Assembly: GCA_022575985.1 (NCBI GenBank)
Contig: JAKSXM010000040.1
Coordinates: 15,704,001-15,768,000 of the forward strand
From: Anagrus nilaparvatae
Taxonomy: Eukaryota; Arthropoda; Insecta; Hymenoptera; Mymaridae
Reading direction: 5' to 3'
DNA: 64,000 nucleotides
The translations under genes were made by a program, and so were the position numbers. The notes beneath the pieces are model-generated. The model was not told the origin of the DNA. It did not search any database and saw only the letters and a list, made by a program, of their open reading frames with translations. Below, piece after piece: positions 10,736 through 21,589 of the stretch; positions within the stretch are counted from its first letter, which is position 1, and each line of letters begins with the position of its first letter.

Positions 10736-10809
10736 AGCGTCTGTAGCACATACACTAACACACACAGCTACACTGATGAGATCTATGTGTTAGTGTTGAT
10801 CGAAACGCT
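10736..10809 (+). ncRNA. Hammerhead ribozyme (type III), right-arm copy
   Basis: All conserved elements occur in order. Stem III 5' strand AGCGU is at 10736-10740. The cleavage-site C is 10741, giving GUC before the cut. Stem I is UGUAGC/GCUACA (10742-10747 with 10767-10772). The core CUGAUGA is at 10773-10779. Stem II GAUC/GAUC is at 10780-10783 with 10798-10801. GAA is at 10802-10804. The stem III 3' strand ACGCU is at 10805-10809, with the A15.1-U16.1 pair intact. The open helix is III, so this is a type III topology. Loop I and loop II contain 11-nt complementary stretches (10752-10762 and 10786-10796), suitable for the loop-loop contact that natural hammerheads use. The RNA would cut itself after 10741. 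Assignment rests on matching the consensus by eye. Confidence 0.85.
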
Positions 10810-11639
10810 AGGTACCTTCTGTACCGACATTTAAAATCCGCGTAAATTCAAATTTTTAAATAAGTTTAAAAATTCATCTAATGTCGCCGCTTTGTATGCC
10901 TTAATAAAAAAAGAGATGACAATAAGCATCCGCATATAAAAAGCGTGGGCGATGAATTTGTAAATTCATTTAATACTATGTACTCGTAAAAAGGTCGACT
11001 ATAAATATTATTGTTTATGAAATCTAGTAAGTTGGTTATTAAACGTAAAATAAAAATTTCAGTTTATTACCCAGTTTATGTGATGTGTCGAATGGTGGAA
11101 TCTAAATAGAATTTTGCTGTTTGTACGATCACCCTCTGAAGATTTTAGTAGTGTATATAATTTCTGTGACTTAATTTTCTCAAAAATAAACGTGAAAAAT
11201 TTTTTAAATTTAAATGTTAGTTGAGCATCTCATTAAATAACAGTAATTGCAGGTATTTACTATAATCCAGTAAACTGAAAATTAAATGAAAAATTTAAAT
11301 TTTAGTTTATTTTTCGGTTTATGTGATGTGTAGAATGGTAGGTTCTGAGAAGCACTAGGCTGTTTGTACGATCACCCTCTGAAGATTTTAGTGAATTGTG
11401 CGATTCCTGCTGATTTATGTGTTTCTCAATTTACAATTTAAATTTTTAGAGTTTTTAGAAGAACGCGATAATTAATAAATTATTTCTATATAAAATACTT
11501 TACAGAAATAATAAGTAGAAGCAAAAATCTAGTAAGTTGGATATGAAACGTAAAATGAAAATTTTAGTTTAATATCGAACTTATGTGATGTGTCGAATGG
11601 TGCAGTCTAAATAGAACTTTGCTGTTTAGATTTTTGTTT

Positions 11640-11785
11640 AATTTTTTGGTATTTTGGCTCTGGAGGGGCATGTCGGGCCATTGAAGACCTGCCGTTTACC
11701 CGCGCTCTTAGCGTTTATAGTATACATGATTTTGAGCTCTGATAAATGTCTTCAATGGCCCGACATATGCCTTTCCAGAATTAAA
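11640..11785. repeat. Small inverted repeat interrupting an array unit
   Basis: GGCATGTCGGGCCATTGAAGAC (11668 onward, 22-bp arm, here GCATGTCGGGCCATTGAAGA) is inverted at about 11749-11771 as GTCTTCAATGGCCCGACAT. It follows directly on a 240-bp unit cut at GCTGTTT, so it probably marks an insertion of a small hairpin element there. Confidence 0.5.
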
Positions 11786-12420
11786 ATACTGAAAAATTTA
11801 AAATATAAAATAAGTATATTTTTGTCTTAGTTAAAAACCTAGACTATTCCGGGGTTTCATACTTTTAATTTTTTTTCAAAAATTGGCTATTTTTGTGGAC
11901 CCATAACTTTTTTCAGAACTTGCGGCCTTTTTAAATACTAAATTAATTTTAAAACTAATATTTATGTAAAATTCCAAAAAATATTCCTAAAAACAAATAA
12001 TCTACTGCTCCTTGTTTTTAGTCATTTTTTTGCAATTCTCTATCCGCCATTTTGAAATTATCTTAAATGTTTTAAAACACACAAAAAATGAAAATTTTAT
12101 AAATCTTCATTAAATATACCTTTTTTTTATGCTAATTACAATACTGATAAGCGACGTGTCGATTTTTTTTTAGTATTTAACTTTTACCCTAAATAATGGG
12201 TTTCCGGTTAATTTTATAGTAAGTTTGAAATCAAATTCTGATAATAGAGACTTTCTAACTTTGGGATACATTTTAAGAAAAATAAACTTTTGTGTTAAAA
12301 TTAATGTAGAACTCGTAGATAGGCTCTTGGGCGTTAAATGTTTAATTCAATAAAATTCGGATTAATTAATAAACAATAAAAATCGTAAAGAATTATAAAA
12401 AAGCTAAGGCTTTTTTATTT

Positions 12421-13130
12421 CAGGCACGATCACATATTTATTGAGTATTTTCTCTTTAATAACGTTGATGGTATCTAAACCCTCGTAAATTGAAAACTAT
12501 TATTTATTAACACACACAAAGGCAATATAAGCATGTAGAGGTATCGGAATGACCTGGGGACCAAATTCCTTATTAATTGGACAATTTAAAGACTTTTTCA
12601 TTTTTTAACCTGATGAACTTTTAAGACACGATTTTATTTATGTATTACATTGATAGCGTGATCGTGCCTAAAAAATAAATTTCAATTAATTTAGTTATTT
12701 TCTGATTATTTTAGATCATTAACCACATTTTGGATGTATTAAATTCAAAACCAATTCATTTTTCACCATTTTTATCATTTTTTCATAATTTTTTTTAAAT
12801 ATCTCAAATCAGTTTGTTGGGCATTTCTCTACAAGGACTCGTGAAATAACTTGAAACTGAAAACCCTGCAACTAGATTTAATTTCAAAAAATTTGGTCTA
12901 AGGAATTTTGTATTCATCGAGTAGGTTCTGAGATCTTGAGGCTACACTTTCTCAAACATACATCCCTAAACACACCAAGGCAATATAAGCATTTAGAGGC
13001 ATCGGAATGACCTAGGGGCTAAATTTCTCCACGAATTTGACAATTTAGAAACTTTTCCTTTTTTTAACCTGACAAACTTATAAGGCACGATTTCATCCAT
13101 GTATTGCATACATAGGGTGATCGTGCCTAC
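12421..13130. repeat. Repeat with CAGGCACGATCAC ends and an internal 160-bp duplication
   Basis: CAGGCACGATCAC (12421) has inverse copies GTGATCGTGCCTA at about 12660 and 13119. The blocks 12515-12671 and 12970-13128 are alignable direct copies, sharing GGCAATATAAGCAT, ATCGGAATGACC and the terminal GATCGTGCCT. It is probably a non-autonomous element with a duplicated right half. Non-coding. Confidence 0.55.
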
Positions 13131-13950
13131 AAATATAAGTATCTTGTGTTATTTTGCATTTCTATGATATTACATCGATGCAAAGTTTATACAAAAGCTA
13201 TGAAATTTATTGCGCAGTTGACATTTAGAAGGTTTTTCACCTCTGTGAAGCGAAAATACAAGAACAAACATGCCTTTATAAATGCCGGATTGGGCCCAAA
13301 CTTATAGATTCCATCAACTCGATAAAAAAAAACCAGATTTAAAAAATGAAAGGAATCCGATGTATCGTTGTTGAGATATCGTGCCCACAAGGTGTCGACT
13401 TTTGTATCAATTAAGGTAGAGCTTCGCTCTATAATAAAACTATAAAAAAACAGTTAGATTTTAAAAAAGATTGCTTAGTGGAATCTAAAAAATCAAAATT
13501 AATTATTGTAGGACAGGGCCTAATAAAAAAAAAATCTATTAAGTGAGTTTTTAATAATGGTCAAATGACGTAAGTGACATTAATAAAATATTATAAAACT
13601 CGAGCCATAAAAACTAATTGTTAATCTGATAGGGATTTTTTTTGACCTGTGTGTTCAATATCAAAATGTTTAAATTACTGAATGTGATTACTGATCCTTC
13701 GAATTAACCCCCTCTAATCCGTGAACCTTTGCATCCAGAAAAATATACATTTTTACTGTATGCTAAAAAAGCTGTTTTTACAAACTCATGTAACCATAAA
13801 TAGAATATATTATCAATTAAAAGTGATTTATTTATGTTATTGAATGCAATTAAAATTATAAAGGAAGATCTTCTTTAGCTTATTGCCTATTAAAAATATT
13901 TTTATATAACAACGGATTGATTTGTGTCGAAAAAAAATTTCCTTTTAAGC
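13131..13950. other. AT-rich sequence with a repeat-like segment
   Basis: Nothing coding is supported. The segment 13187-13400 has a short minus-strand ORF with no domain and ordinary non-coding composition. Confidence 0.4.
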
Positions 13951-13957
13951 CATAAAT

Positions 13958-15060
13958 AAATACTAGATCAATCTTTCTCTAGAGTGACCAAAAAAGAATG
14001 TTTTTATTTTCATATTTTAAATCGTGATAAGACGTTAAATATTTTAAGAAATTTAAATTTGCTTTTTTTATCATTTTTTTATAACTGAGTTGTTGAAATA
14101 CACAAGCTTTTCTTTACGTGTTGTTTTTTATTCAAGGGTTTATTTAGCAGCAAATTATTTTACACAAATTATAGGTAGATACTGAAATCTAGTAAGTTGG
14201 TTATTAAACGTAAAATGAAAATTTCAGTTTATTACCCAGTTTATGTGATGTGTCGAATGGTGGAATCTAAATAGAATTTTGCTGTTTGTACGATCACCCT
14301 CTGAAGATATTAGTAGTGTATATAATTTCTGTGAATGAATTTTCTAAAAATTAACGTGAAAAATTTTTTAAATTTAAATGTTAATTGAGCATCTCATTAA
14401 ATAACAGTAATTGCAGGTATTTACTAGAATCTAGTAAACTGAAAATTAAATGAAAAATGAAAATTTTAGTTTATTTTTCAGTTTATGTGATGTGTCGAAT
14501 GGTAGGTTCTGAGAAGCACTAGGCTGTTTGTACGATCACCCTCTGAAGATTTTAGTGAATTATGCAATTGCTGCTGATTTATGTGTTTCTCAATTTACAA
14601 TTTAAATTTTTAGAGTTTTAAAAAGAACACGATAATTAATAAATTATTTCCATATAAAATACTTTACAGAAAGAATAAGTAGAAGCAAAAATCTAGGAAG
14701 TTGGATATGAAACGTAAAATGAAAATTTCAGTTAAATATCGAACTTATGAGATGTGTCGAATGGTGCAGTCTAAATAGAACTTTGCTGTTTGTACGATCA
14801 CTCTCTGAAGGTTTTTGAATTTAATATACTCTCTGTGAAATATTTATATTACGAAATAAGTTTGAAACACTTGATAATTTTAATGTTTATAGGGTAAAAC
14901 ATTAATTTTCAAAATGTGCATCTAATTTTTACAATCTAGTAACCTGAAGTTTATATATACAATGAAAATTTCAGTATAATATTCAGTTTATGTGATGTGT
15001 CGAATGTTGGTTACTGGAAGGTACCTAGCCGTTTGTACGATCACCCTATGAAGATTGTAC
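13958..15060 (+). repeat. Tandem array 2 of the ~240-bp unit (segmental copy of array 1)
   Basis: GTTTGTACGATCACCCTCTG or close variants occur at 14283, 14525, 14788 and 15031, spaced 242, 263 and 243 bp, the same spacing order as array 1. The upstream flank (AAATCGTGATAAGACGTTAA) also matches array 1. This copy lacks the foldback insertion and shows the intact site at 14184-14195. A short diverged piece of the same unit also lies at about 20110-20155. Confidence 0.7.
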
Positions 15061-15264
15061 TATTTAATGCTATTTTTGTTTATTTTTTTATTACTTTGTT
15101 AATAAATTACAATTTCAAGGTTCTCAGTAACAGTTTAAAGTTCCTTATTATAAAGTAAACCCCTGGAAAGAGTCTAAAATTTCAAACCTTTGATGAATCT
15201 CCTTTATAATTCTGATTTTTATCAGAATGCATGTTTTAACGTAAATTGAAAATTTTAAGTATTA

Positions 15265-18200
15265 GGGTAGATGAACCAGTGAATGACCAGTTTCACATTT
15301 TTTTAACTTTCGGTGGATTAATTTGTATAAAAACTTAGTTGGAAAAAAAAAATATTTTTGATAAAACTTTTTTTTAAGGTCTAAAAAATACATTAAAATG
15401 GTTTTTTTGTTAAATAATTGAATATTTTTTTAATTATGAATATTTTTGTTTAAGACCATGAAAAACGCCAGTGAATGACCGGTTAATCCTAGTAAATGAC
15501 CACTAAGGAACCAGTAAATGACTAATTTTTAAATAATGATTTTGATATGAAATTTTTTAATTTTTTAAAAAACTATTAATAATTTTAATATTTCTTATGG
15601 AATTTAGTGAATAGGAAATGTAATTTTTTTTTTTAGTAAACAAAAGGAATATGATCAATATTAATTTTCTCCTGTATGAGAAACCTAATAATATTTATTT
15701 ATAAATATAATTTGTAATTTTAAATACAATTATTATCACATTTTAATAAATAGGTAATGTAATTTTATTATAGTCTTTATAATTTTTTAAATTTTTACTA
15801 TAACGTAAAAAACATAATACACTTGTATAACTTTTTAATAATTTTCATTAATCATTTTTTAACTTTCAATATTCAACAATATATCACAATTTTTAAATAA
15901 CACTGGTAAATAACTTTTATTTTTCAAACATATTTTTAAATTCAATTATTTTAATTATATTTCAATAACTTTATTTTTTTATTTATAATTTACTTTGGTT
16001 CACTAAGTCTTAATTCTCTTTTCTTTAACTCTTCTTTTTTGTTCTTTTTCTTCAAGCTTAGGCTACCTTTTTTCAGCTAATTCTTTTTTTTTAGCTTCTG
16101 CTTCTTCTTGCTTAATTTTTTTATTTAATGCACGATTCTCTTTTTTCATCTCCTTTTCAAGCCTTTCTTCTTCTTTTTTCTTTAAATTTTCTAGCTGCAA
16201 AGCTCTATATTTTTTAGATGTTATAGCGTATATTTCAGGAGCCTTTGCTTTTTTCCCCTTTGATGTTATATTTTTTGGAAAGTGTAGGTGACTTTCCCAA
16301 ACCTCGTCAATTTCTTTTTGGGTTATAATTTTTAATTTATTATCTACAGCGACATCAGTTAATGATGAATTTTTATTCTCAGAGTTTTTTAAAATGTCCA
16401 ATTCGTTTATTTGAACAACATGAGTATTAGCTACAGCATCTGTAAATGTTATAAAATTATTGTAGGAATAAAGCGAAAGAAATGTATTCAAAATACATTA
16501 CTAATAACGGTATTCTCAGTTGCACACCCTTGGTGATTTAAATTGTTTACATTGACCTCTGGAACAGTTGTAAGAGATTTAAATTCTCCTGGAATGTCTA
16601 TAATTTCAAGAGTAGAAGAATCCTTATTTAAATTGATATCTTGGATCTCCGGAGCAGTTGGCCTGAATTCATTATCCAACTGTTTATTTACCATAATATC
16701 TCCTGGAATATCCATAATTTGATGACTAGAATAATCCTTATTAAAATTGTTACTTTGGACCTCAGAATCTATTAAATTATCTGCAAGAGTCTCATTGGAA
16801 AAAGGCTCATTACTCGAATCAATGCAGGAAATTTCTATGGGATGTGAAGGCACTTCAACAAAAAGAACAGTTTCATTATTTGAAGAACTAACTGTTGACA
16901 AATGCAGCTGATCCTTCTGAGTTTTCCAATACCTAAATAAAATTTTTTCATTATCTGGCTCTAAGTCTGCATTATAAGAATCTTGAAATGCTTATAAAAT
17001 TTCATCAGGTATACTTGACTCTAAACTACTTAAAATATTTTTGTTTAAACTAATTAATTCTTCATTATGTAATGCATTTGAAGATTCATTTTCACAATTA
17101 TTTCCATAACTTTTAAATCTGTTTGACATACATTTCTTGTAATCGACTGAGTCAGGATTAAAAGGATATAATCCACAGCAATTAAAAGCTTTTTGGATCA
17201 CATTACTATTTGATGATTGACGAAAAGCAATATCAAATAAAGAAGCAAAATTTCTTTTAGTTATGGGTACGTTGGATTTTTGAGAATGTTGCTGAACTAC
17301 TTTCTTCCAAGCTATTTTCAAAGGCCTAAAAATAACAACATCGCAAGGCTGAAGAATGTGTGTAGCATGAGGTAAAAAACAAAAAATAAGAATCCCATGT
17401 TTTGAACAAAAGTCACTTAGTTCTAAACTAACATGTGATTTATGGCCATCTAAAATTATCACAATAGGAAACTTCACTTTATTAGTAACTAGTTGCGGAT
17501 AAAAGCAATTCACAATATATTCGTAAAATGTGCATGATGTCATCCATCCATTTTCACTATGACCTAAAGCGTATCCATTAGGTACAGAAGAAGCAACATC
17601 ACTAGGAATTTTCCTTTTATAAGGATACACTATTAAAGGTCTAATTGATCGACCATCTGCAGCATAAGTACATAAAACTGTTATATTTTCTTTTTCTTGT
17701 CCTGGTGAAATTGAATACAAGTTTTTTTCTTTACGCACTCCAAGTACTTTACCTGTTGAATAATATTTGTATAATTTTTTTGCATTTAAAATACCTTTAT
17801 TAAAATATTTTACCTGTTTTAGGGCATAATTGCATTCCTGTTTCATCCATATTGTATATCCTAGAAGGATCTTCTAAAATTTCAGAAGCATTTTCTTCAT
17901 TGAGGTATCGTCTAAAATCCTTAAACCATTCTCTTATCCTTTGCTCAGTTACTGCTGCTCTACTTTTGCATAATACTTCTGTATTTTTTAAGCCAATTTG
18001 AGGATGTCTTCGTAAAAACAAGTTCATCCATTTCTTGCCTGGTCTGTTATTAGTAAATGGATTTTTACGTTTTAACTTGACTAAAATATTTTGAACAGAA
18101 TCTTTGACTACTTCAGGATGCATAGGATAACCAATCATGGCTTTAGCGATGATCCAGTGTTCAATTCTTTTTTCTTCGTCATTAGTTAAAACTGGTGGAG

Positions 18201-19191
18201 GTCCCATTCTCCTATTTAGAGGAGTAGTTTCATGCAGCTTATTTATTAAAGTGCCCTTTGGAATATTGTATTCTTGTGAAGTTCTATTTGCAGTAAGGAT
18301 GTTATTCCTAACAGAATTTAATGCTTCATTCAACTGCTCCTGGCTGTAAGAGAATCTTTTCCTATATTTTCTTTTGCATTTTGGAGTTTTATTTATTTTT
18401 TTTTCAAATTTTTTTGAAATATTCTTATCTTTTTTTGCTTTGCCTTTCATCTTTTACTGATTTCAACTGGAAATAATTAAATTGTAAGTGAAATTTTTAA
18501 AAAACTAACTTAACAATTGACATTATAGTATTTTAGTATATTTTAATAAATTAGGTAAAAAATTAAGTAAAAAAAATTAACTATTATTTGAAATTAATTC
18601 ATAAAGTAAAAAAATTATATTTTGATTCATGCAACATGCAGAAATTATTTAATTTAACAAAAAATTAAATATATACTTACACGTCAACTTTAACAGTCAT
18701 TTACTGGTTATATAATTTACCATCGGATCCAGTAATTTGACTAGTGGTCATTCACTAGAATCACCTACATTACCGATTCCCAATAAATGACTGCTGATTA
18801 ATTTAAATTAAAAGTCAAATGGCGGTAATTTTCGATTAAAATATCTTTAAAAATTATTTTTCAAACACTTTTTAATAATATTAAAGAAAGAAACACCTTT
18901 TAGTGGCATTTTATTTTTCTAAATAGAATTTCCCAGTTTGGACGATGTTTCATACTTTTACTAAAAAAATGGCGTTTTTTCGTAATCCTTGAATAGCCTA
19001 ATCATTATTATTTTTTACTCGACTGCGGTAGACGCTGGGTATAATATAATTATGCGAAATGGAAACTTATACATTTATTTATGAAATCATGGTTTAATAT
19101 TTACATTTTTATAAAATAATAAAATTTAAGAATTAATAAATCGTGATTCGGTCATTCACTGGAGGCCGGTCATTCACTGGTTCATCTACCC
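15265..19191 (-). mobile_element. Nearly complete pogo-type DNA transposon
   Basis: The ends are GGGTAGATGAACCAGTGAAT and its exact inverse, 24-bp terminal inverted repeats (15265-15288 and 19168-19191), flanked by TA on each side (15263-15264 and 19192-19193), as in the Tc1/mariner/pogo group. Subterminal copies of CCAGTGAATGACC occur several times inside both ends (about 15469, 18700-18760, 19150), presumably transposase binding sites. One three-exon transposase gene fills the element on the minus strand, interrupted by a single stop codon. Confidence 0.9.
16063..18450 (-). pseudogene. pogo/Tigger-like transposase, three exons, one premature stop
   Basis: Exon 1 is 18450-17814, exon 2 is 17752-16502 and exon 3 is 16439-16063. 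Both introns (about 61 and 62 nt) have GT-AG borders and phase 1. Joined, they give about 754 codons. A Psq-type helix-turn-helix lies at about residues 33-75 (TSQEYNIPKGTL). A CENP-B-type DNA-binding domain lies at about 85-160 (PGKKWMNLFLRRHP). The DDE domain has acidic residues D202 (YNMDETG), D314 (ILDGHKSH) and D350 (LQPCDV), a DD35D spacing usual for pogo elements. An Asp/Ser-rich stretch and a Lys/Glu coiled coil close the C-terminus. TAA at 16994-16992 (codon 466) interrupts the frame just after the DDE domain; the reading resumes in frame beyond it. A protein truncated there would keep all catalytic residues. The start was chosen as the only ATG before the Psq domain. Confidence 0.85.
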
Positions 19192-19193
19192 TA

Positions 19194-20390
19194 AGTAATA
19201 TTTTTTTTGGAGAATCCTGAATTTCGTGCTTGCTTGCCTGGGGCTTCTGATTTTCTTATACTACCATGAAAGCATTTGTTAATACTGAATTTATGTATTT
19301 AATTGAAAGATACGTCTTGAATTCTAACACTACCATAATTAATATTTTTTATTTAACATTTTCCATCGGTAAAACTTATTCTCTACAGGCATTTAGATGT
19401 TTATTTAAAGAATCCTTCAACCCTGTTATTTACAAGTTATTTTGTTTTAACATGGAACATGTTCATTGGATGGGGGATTTGAAAATGTTTGGTTTGGCAG
19501 AGGGTGGGGGGTGATAAAGTGACATTTTTAGGGGGGGTGCGAAAAATGGACGCTTTTAGGGGGAGGGGGTAAAAATTGACGATTTTAGGGGGGGTGAAAA
19601 AGTGACGTTTTTAGGAGGGGTGGGGGTGAAATAGACTTATAATATTTTCGATGTAGTGACTTAGAATAATTTGAAGTGGGAGTCAGGCCTTGATAACAGC
19701 AAAAACTTAGAATACTTTAAGTTTATGGACTTTATTGTAATTTCGGTTTTTGGATTTATTACTGTTATGAGTGAACATGTTCCATGCTTGTTGGTTGTGT
19801 AGTTACACAAAACGGTTATAAATTTTTTTAATACTGTTATCAGATTTAATTAAACCCTAAACTAATATAATGTTGAATCTAACGATCATATGAGAGCTGT
19901 AACTATTATGGAAAAATTACAAATTTTGTTGGTTATAATTTTTTTATGTAAGCAAATGAGTTTGTCACTTTTTTTCTCGTAAAACAAAAATTTGTCTAGT
20001 TGCAAAAGGTAATCGCTTTGGACACGCTTAACGTTTTACTCCAGTTTTAATAATATGTTTTACACATACAAGACATATAACGTCCAGTTCCGGTTAAGAA
20101 ATATATTCTTTTGAAATATAGTAGGTTGGTTATTAAACGTATAATGACAAATTTTTAATGACGATTTTTTTGGCCTATAAGGTACATGGCAGGAATTTTA
20201 CCGAACGCATGATAAAATCAAAAATTAACTTGTAAAAATATTGTATAAGACACGATTTCTCAATTGCTGTATATTATTTTATGTTAAATATAATTAATCT
20301 TAACAAAAAAATATTAAAATATTATTTTCTAAGTTACCTATTTATCTTTTTAAATTTTATGAATAAATATACTAAACAATTTTTTTTTAG
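19194..20390. repeat. Dispersed family with GGAACATGTTC ends and G-rich minisatellite
   Basis: At 19450 and 19770 there are inverted AACATGGAACATG / CATGTTCCATG phrases. Between them, 19500-19640 repeats a ~36-bp unit of the type TTTTAGGGGGGGTGAAAAA. The right side continues GTTGGTTGTGT..TACACAAA..GGTTATAAA. Related copies occur at 22895-23140, 46690-46770 and 59905-60340. No gene is seen. Confidence 0.5.
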
Positions 20391-20568
20391 AGATGAGAAG
20401 ACATGTCCTATTTGCTTTGATCGGGAAATTGAATACATTTACGAAGAATGCGGGCATTACTGCTCTTGTGAATTATGTATGTTGCGTATTGTTGAAATTA
20501 ACGGATATGACTGTCCGTATTGCCATGTTATTAGTAAGCATTGTATTAAGCTAAGGAGAGTTAAATAA
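20391..20568 (+). CDS. Terminal exon with an IAP-type RING finger
   Basis: After a T-rich acceptor ending TTTTTTAG at 20390, the reading gives DEKTCPICFDREIEYIYEEC followed by GHYCSCELCM and DCPYCHV, ending at TAA 20566-20568. The cysteine/histidine order CPIC...CGH...C..C...CPYC is a C3HC4 RING of the type that closes inhibitor-of-apoptosis and related E3 ubiquitin ligases, including a short basic tail after the last cysteines. Entry phase is 2. A polyadenylation signal AATAAA lies about 40 bp downstream. No upstream coding exon was found in the preceding kilobases, so this is either the 3' exon of a gene with long introns or an isolated fragment. All zinc ligands are present. Confidence 0.55.
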
Positions 20569-21580
20569 AATACATTATTTGTAATTAAAAAAATATTGTA
20601 TGTTAAATAAATATGTATTGTAAAATTCAAACGTATAAAATTTTTTATAATACTAAGCACTTTATTAATTTTTAGTACAGGGCTAGATTCCGTTGATTGA
20701 AAACGAAACCAACATTTCAGTTTTTAACCTAAAAGATTATATTTGCATCTTTAGCAATATTTTTAAATAAATATTTTAGGACCTACCTTATTCTGTTCCA
20801 AAATAAATAAAATATCATAATTATGCCTTTGCACTTTCAGTTTTTGTAACTAAATCACTTGGTATAACACGCGTCTGAGTACAATTTTTTCAATTGATTT
20901 ATTTAAAAAAATAATGTTGCAAATTAAAACAAAAATTAAATATTAAAGAAATAATTAAATGAAATGAAAATGAAAATGAAATAAAATGAAATGAAAAATG
21001 AATAAATGAAAATGAATAAATAAAAATTATAAATAAAACTTTAACTTACCTTTGTTATACTGCTGAAAGTAAAATATTTAAGAGAAAAATATTGATTTAA
21101 ATAAGATAATTAAAAGCAGTAAGTAAGGCGAAATATATATAAAACTTGCATGAGATTTTCGTGGGTATAAATTTTTACAATTTATAATCTACCTATCTTA
21201 TGAATTAACTTTTTCTCTTATAATCCAGAAAGCTTAAATTTAAAAATATTTTTAGGTGTTATTTATTTAAACTACTTTAATAAGATCAAATTTTGCCACT
21301 TACTCAAATGCTAGGGATCATATCCTTTTACCGTGCCTATTCCGTAATTTTTTTCTTTCTACAAAGTCTTATTTTAATACCTGGGTCATTTTTTTCCCAA
21401 AAAGTATGCATTATGCATTTGTTTTCTGCGACATTCCATATTTAACATGGTGGGAGGTTCCAATGTTCAAATTTTATTTATATTGCCCAATTTCACACGT
21501 TTTCATTTTACGCGGACCGATTTTACACATTTCCTTTTTACACAATACAAATAAAAAAATAGTATAAAAATACAATAAAA
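20569..21580. other. AT-rich intergenic sequence with (AAATG)n-like simple repeat
   Basis: A degenerate AAATGAAATGAAAATG-type simple repeat lies at 20955-21030. Nothing else is supported. Confidence 0.5.
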
Positions 21581-21589
21581 AAAAAGTAA

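Larger units (their letters stand above)
10267..11018. mobile_element. Foldback element with hammerhead ribozymes in both arms
   Basis: A 752-bp insertion is flanked by GAAATCTAGTAA on both sides (10255-10266 and 11019-11030). The related array at 14184-14195 carries that 12-mer once, in uninterrupted sequence, so the insertion and its target duplication (up to 12 bp) are directly demonstrated. Arms of about 300 bp (10301-10600 and 10717-11016) are near-perfect inverted copies. The ~116-bp centre contains a TA-repeat. Each arm contains one hammerhead-ribozyme motif, both reading outward. Long inverted arms and a ~9-12-bp duplication fit a foldback/MULE-like element. Penelope-like retroelements with inverted terminal repeats, a group known to carry hammerheads, are the main alternative. 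No protein is encoded. Confidence 0.85.
9840..11636 (+). repeat. Tandem array 1 of a ~240-bp unit
   Basis: Units share the phrases AATCTAGTAA..TGAA, AAAATTTTAGTTTATT, TTTATGTGATGTGTCGAATG and GTTTGTACGATCACCCTC. The last phrase (or its degenerate form) ends units near 10010, 11119, 11362 and, truncated, 11629, giving periods of about 243-267 bp once the 752-bp insertion at 10267-11018 is removed. The same array, with the same flanking phrase AAAAAAGAATGTTTTTATT, recurs at 13980-15060, so the locus is segmentally duplicated. No reading frame is conserved. Confidence 0.7.

Noticed and set aside
10773..10779. Chance occurrence of CTGATGA
   Set aside because: Considered and dismissed: three helices, GUC and GAA all fall in place, which a chance heptamer would not give.
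13187..13390. 67-codon minus-strand ORF
   Set aside because: No domain, no conserved neighbours; it lies in repeat-like sequence.
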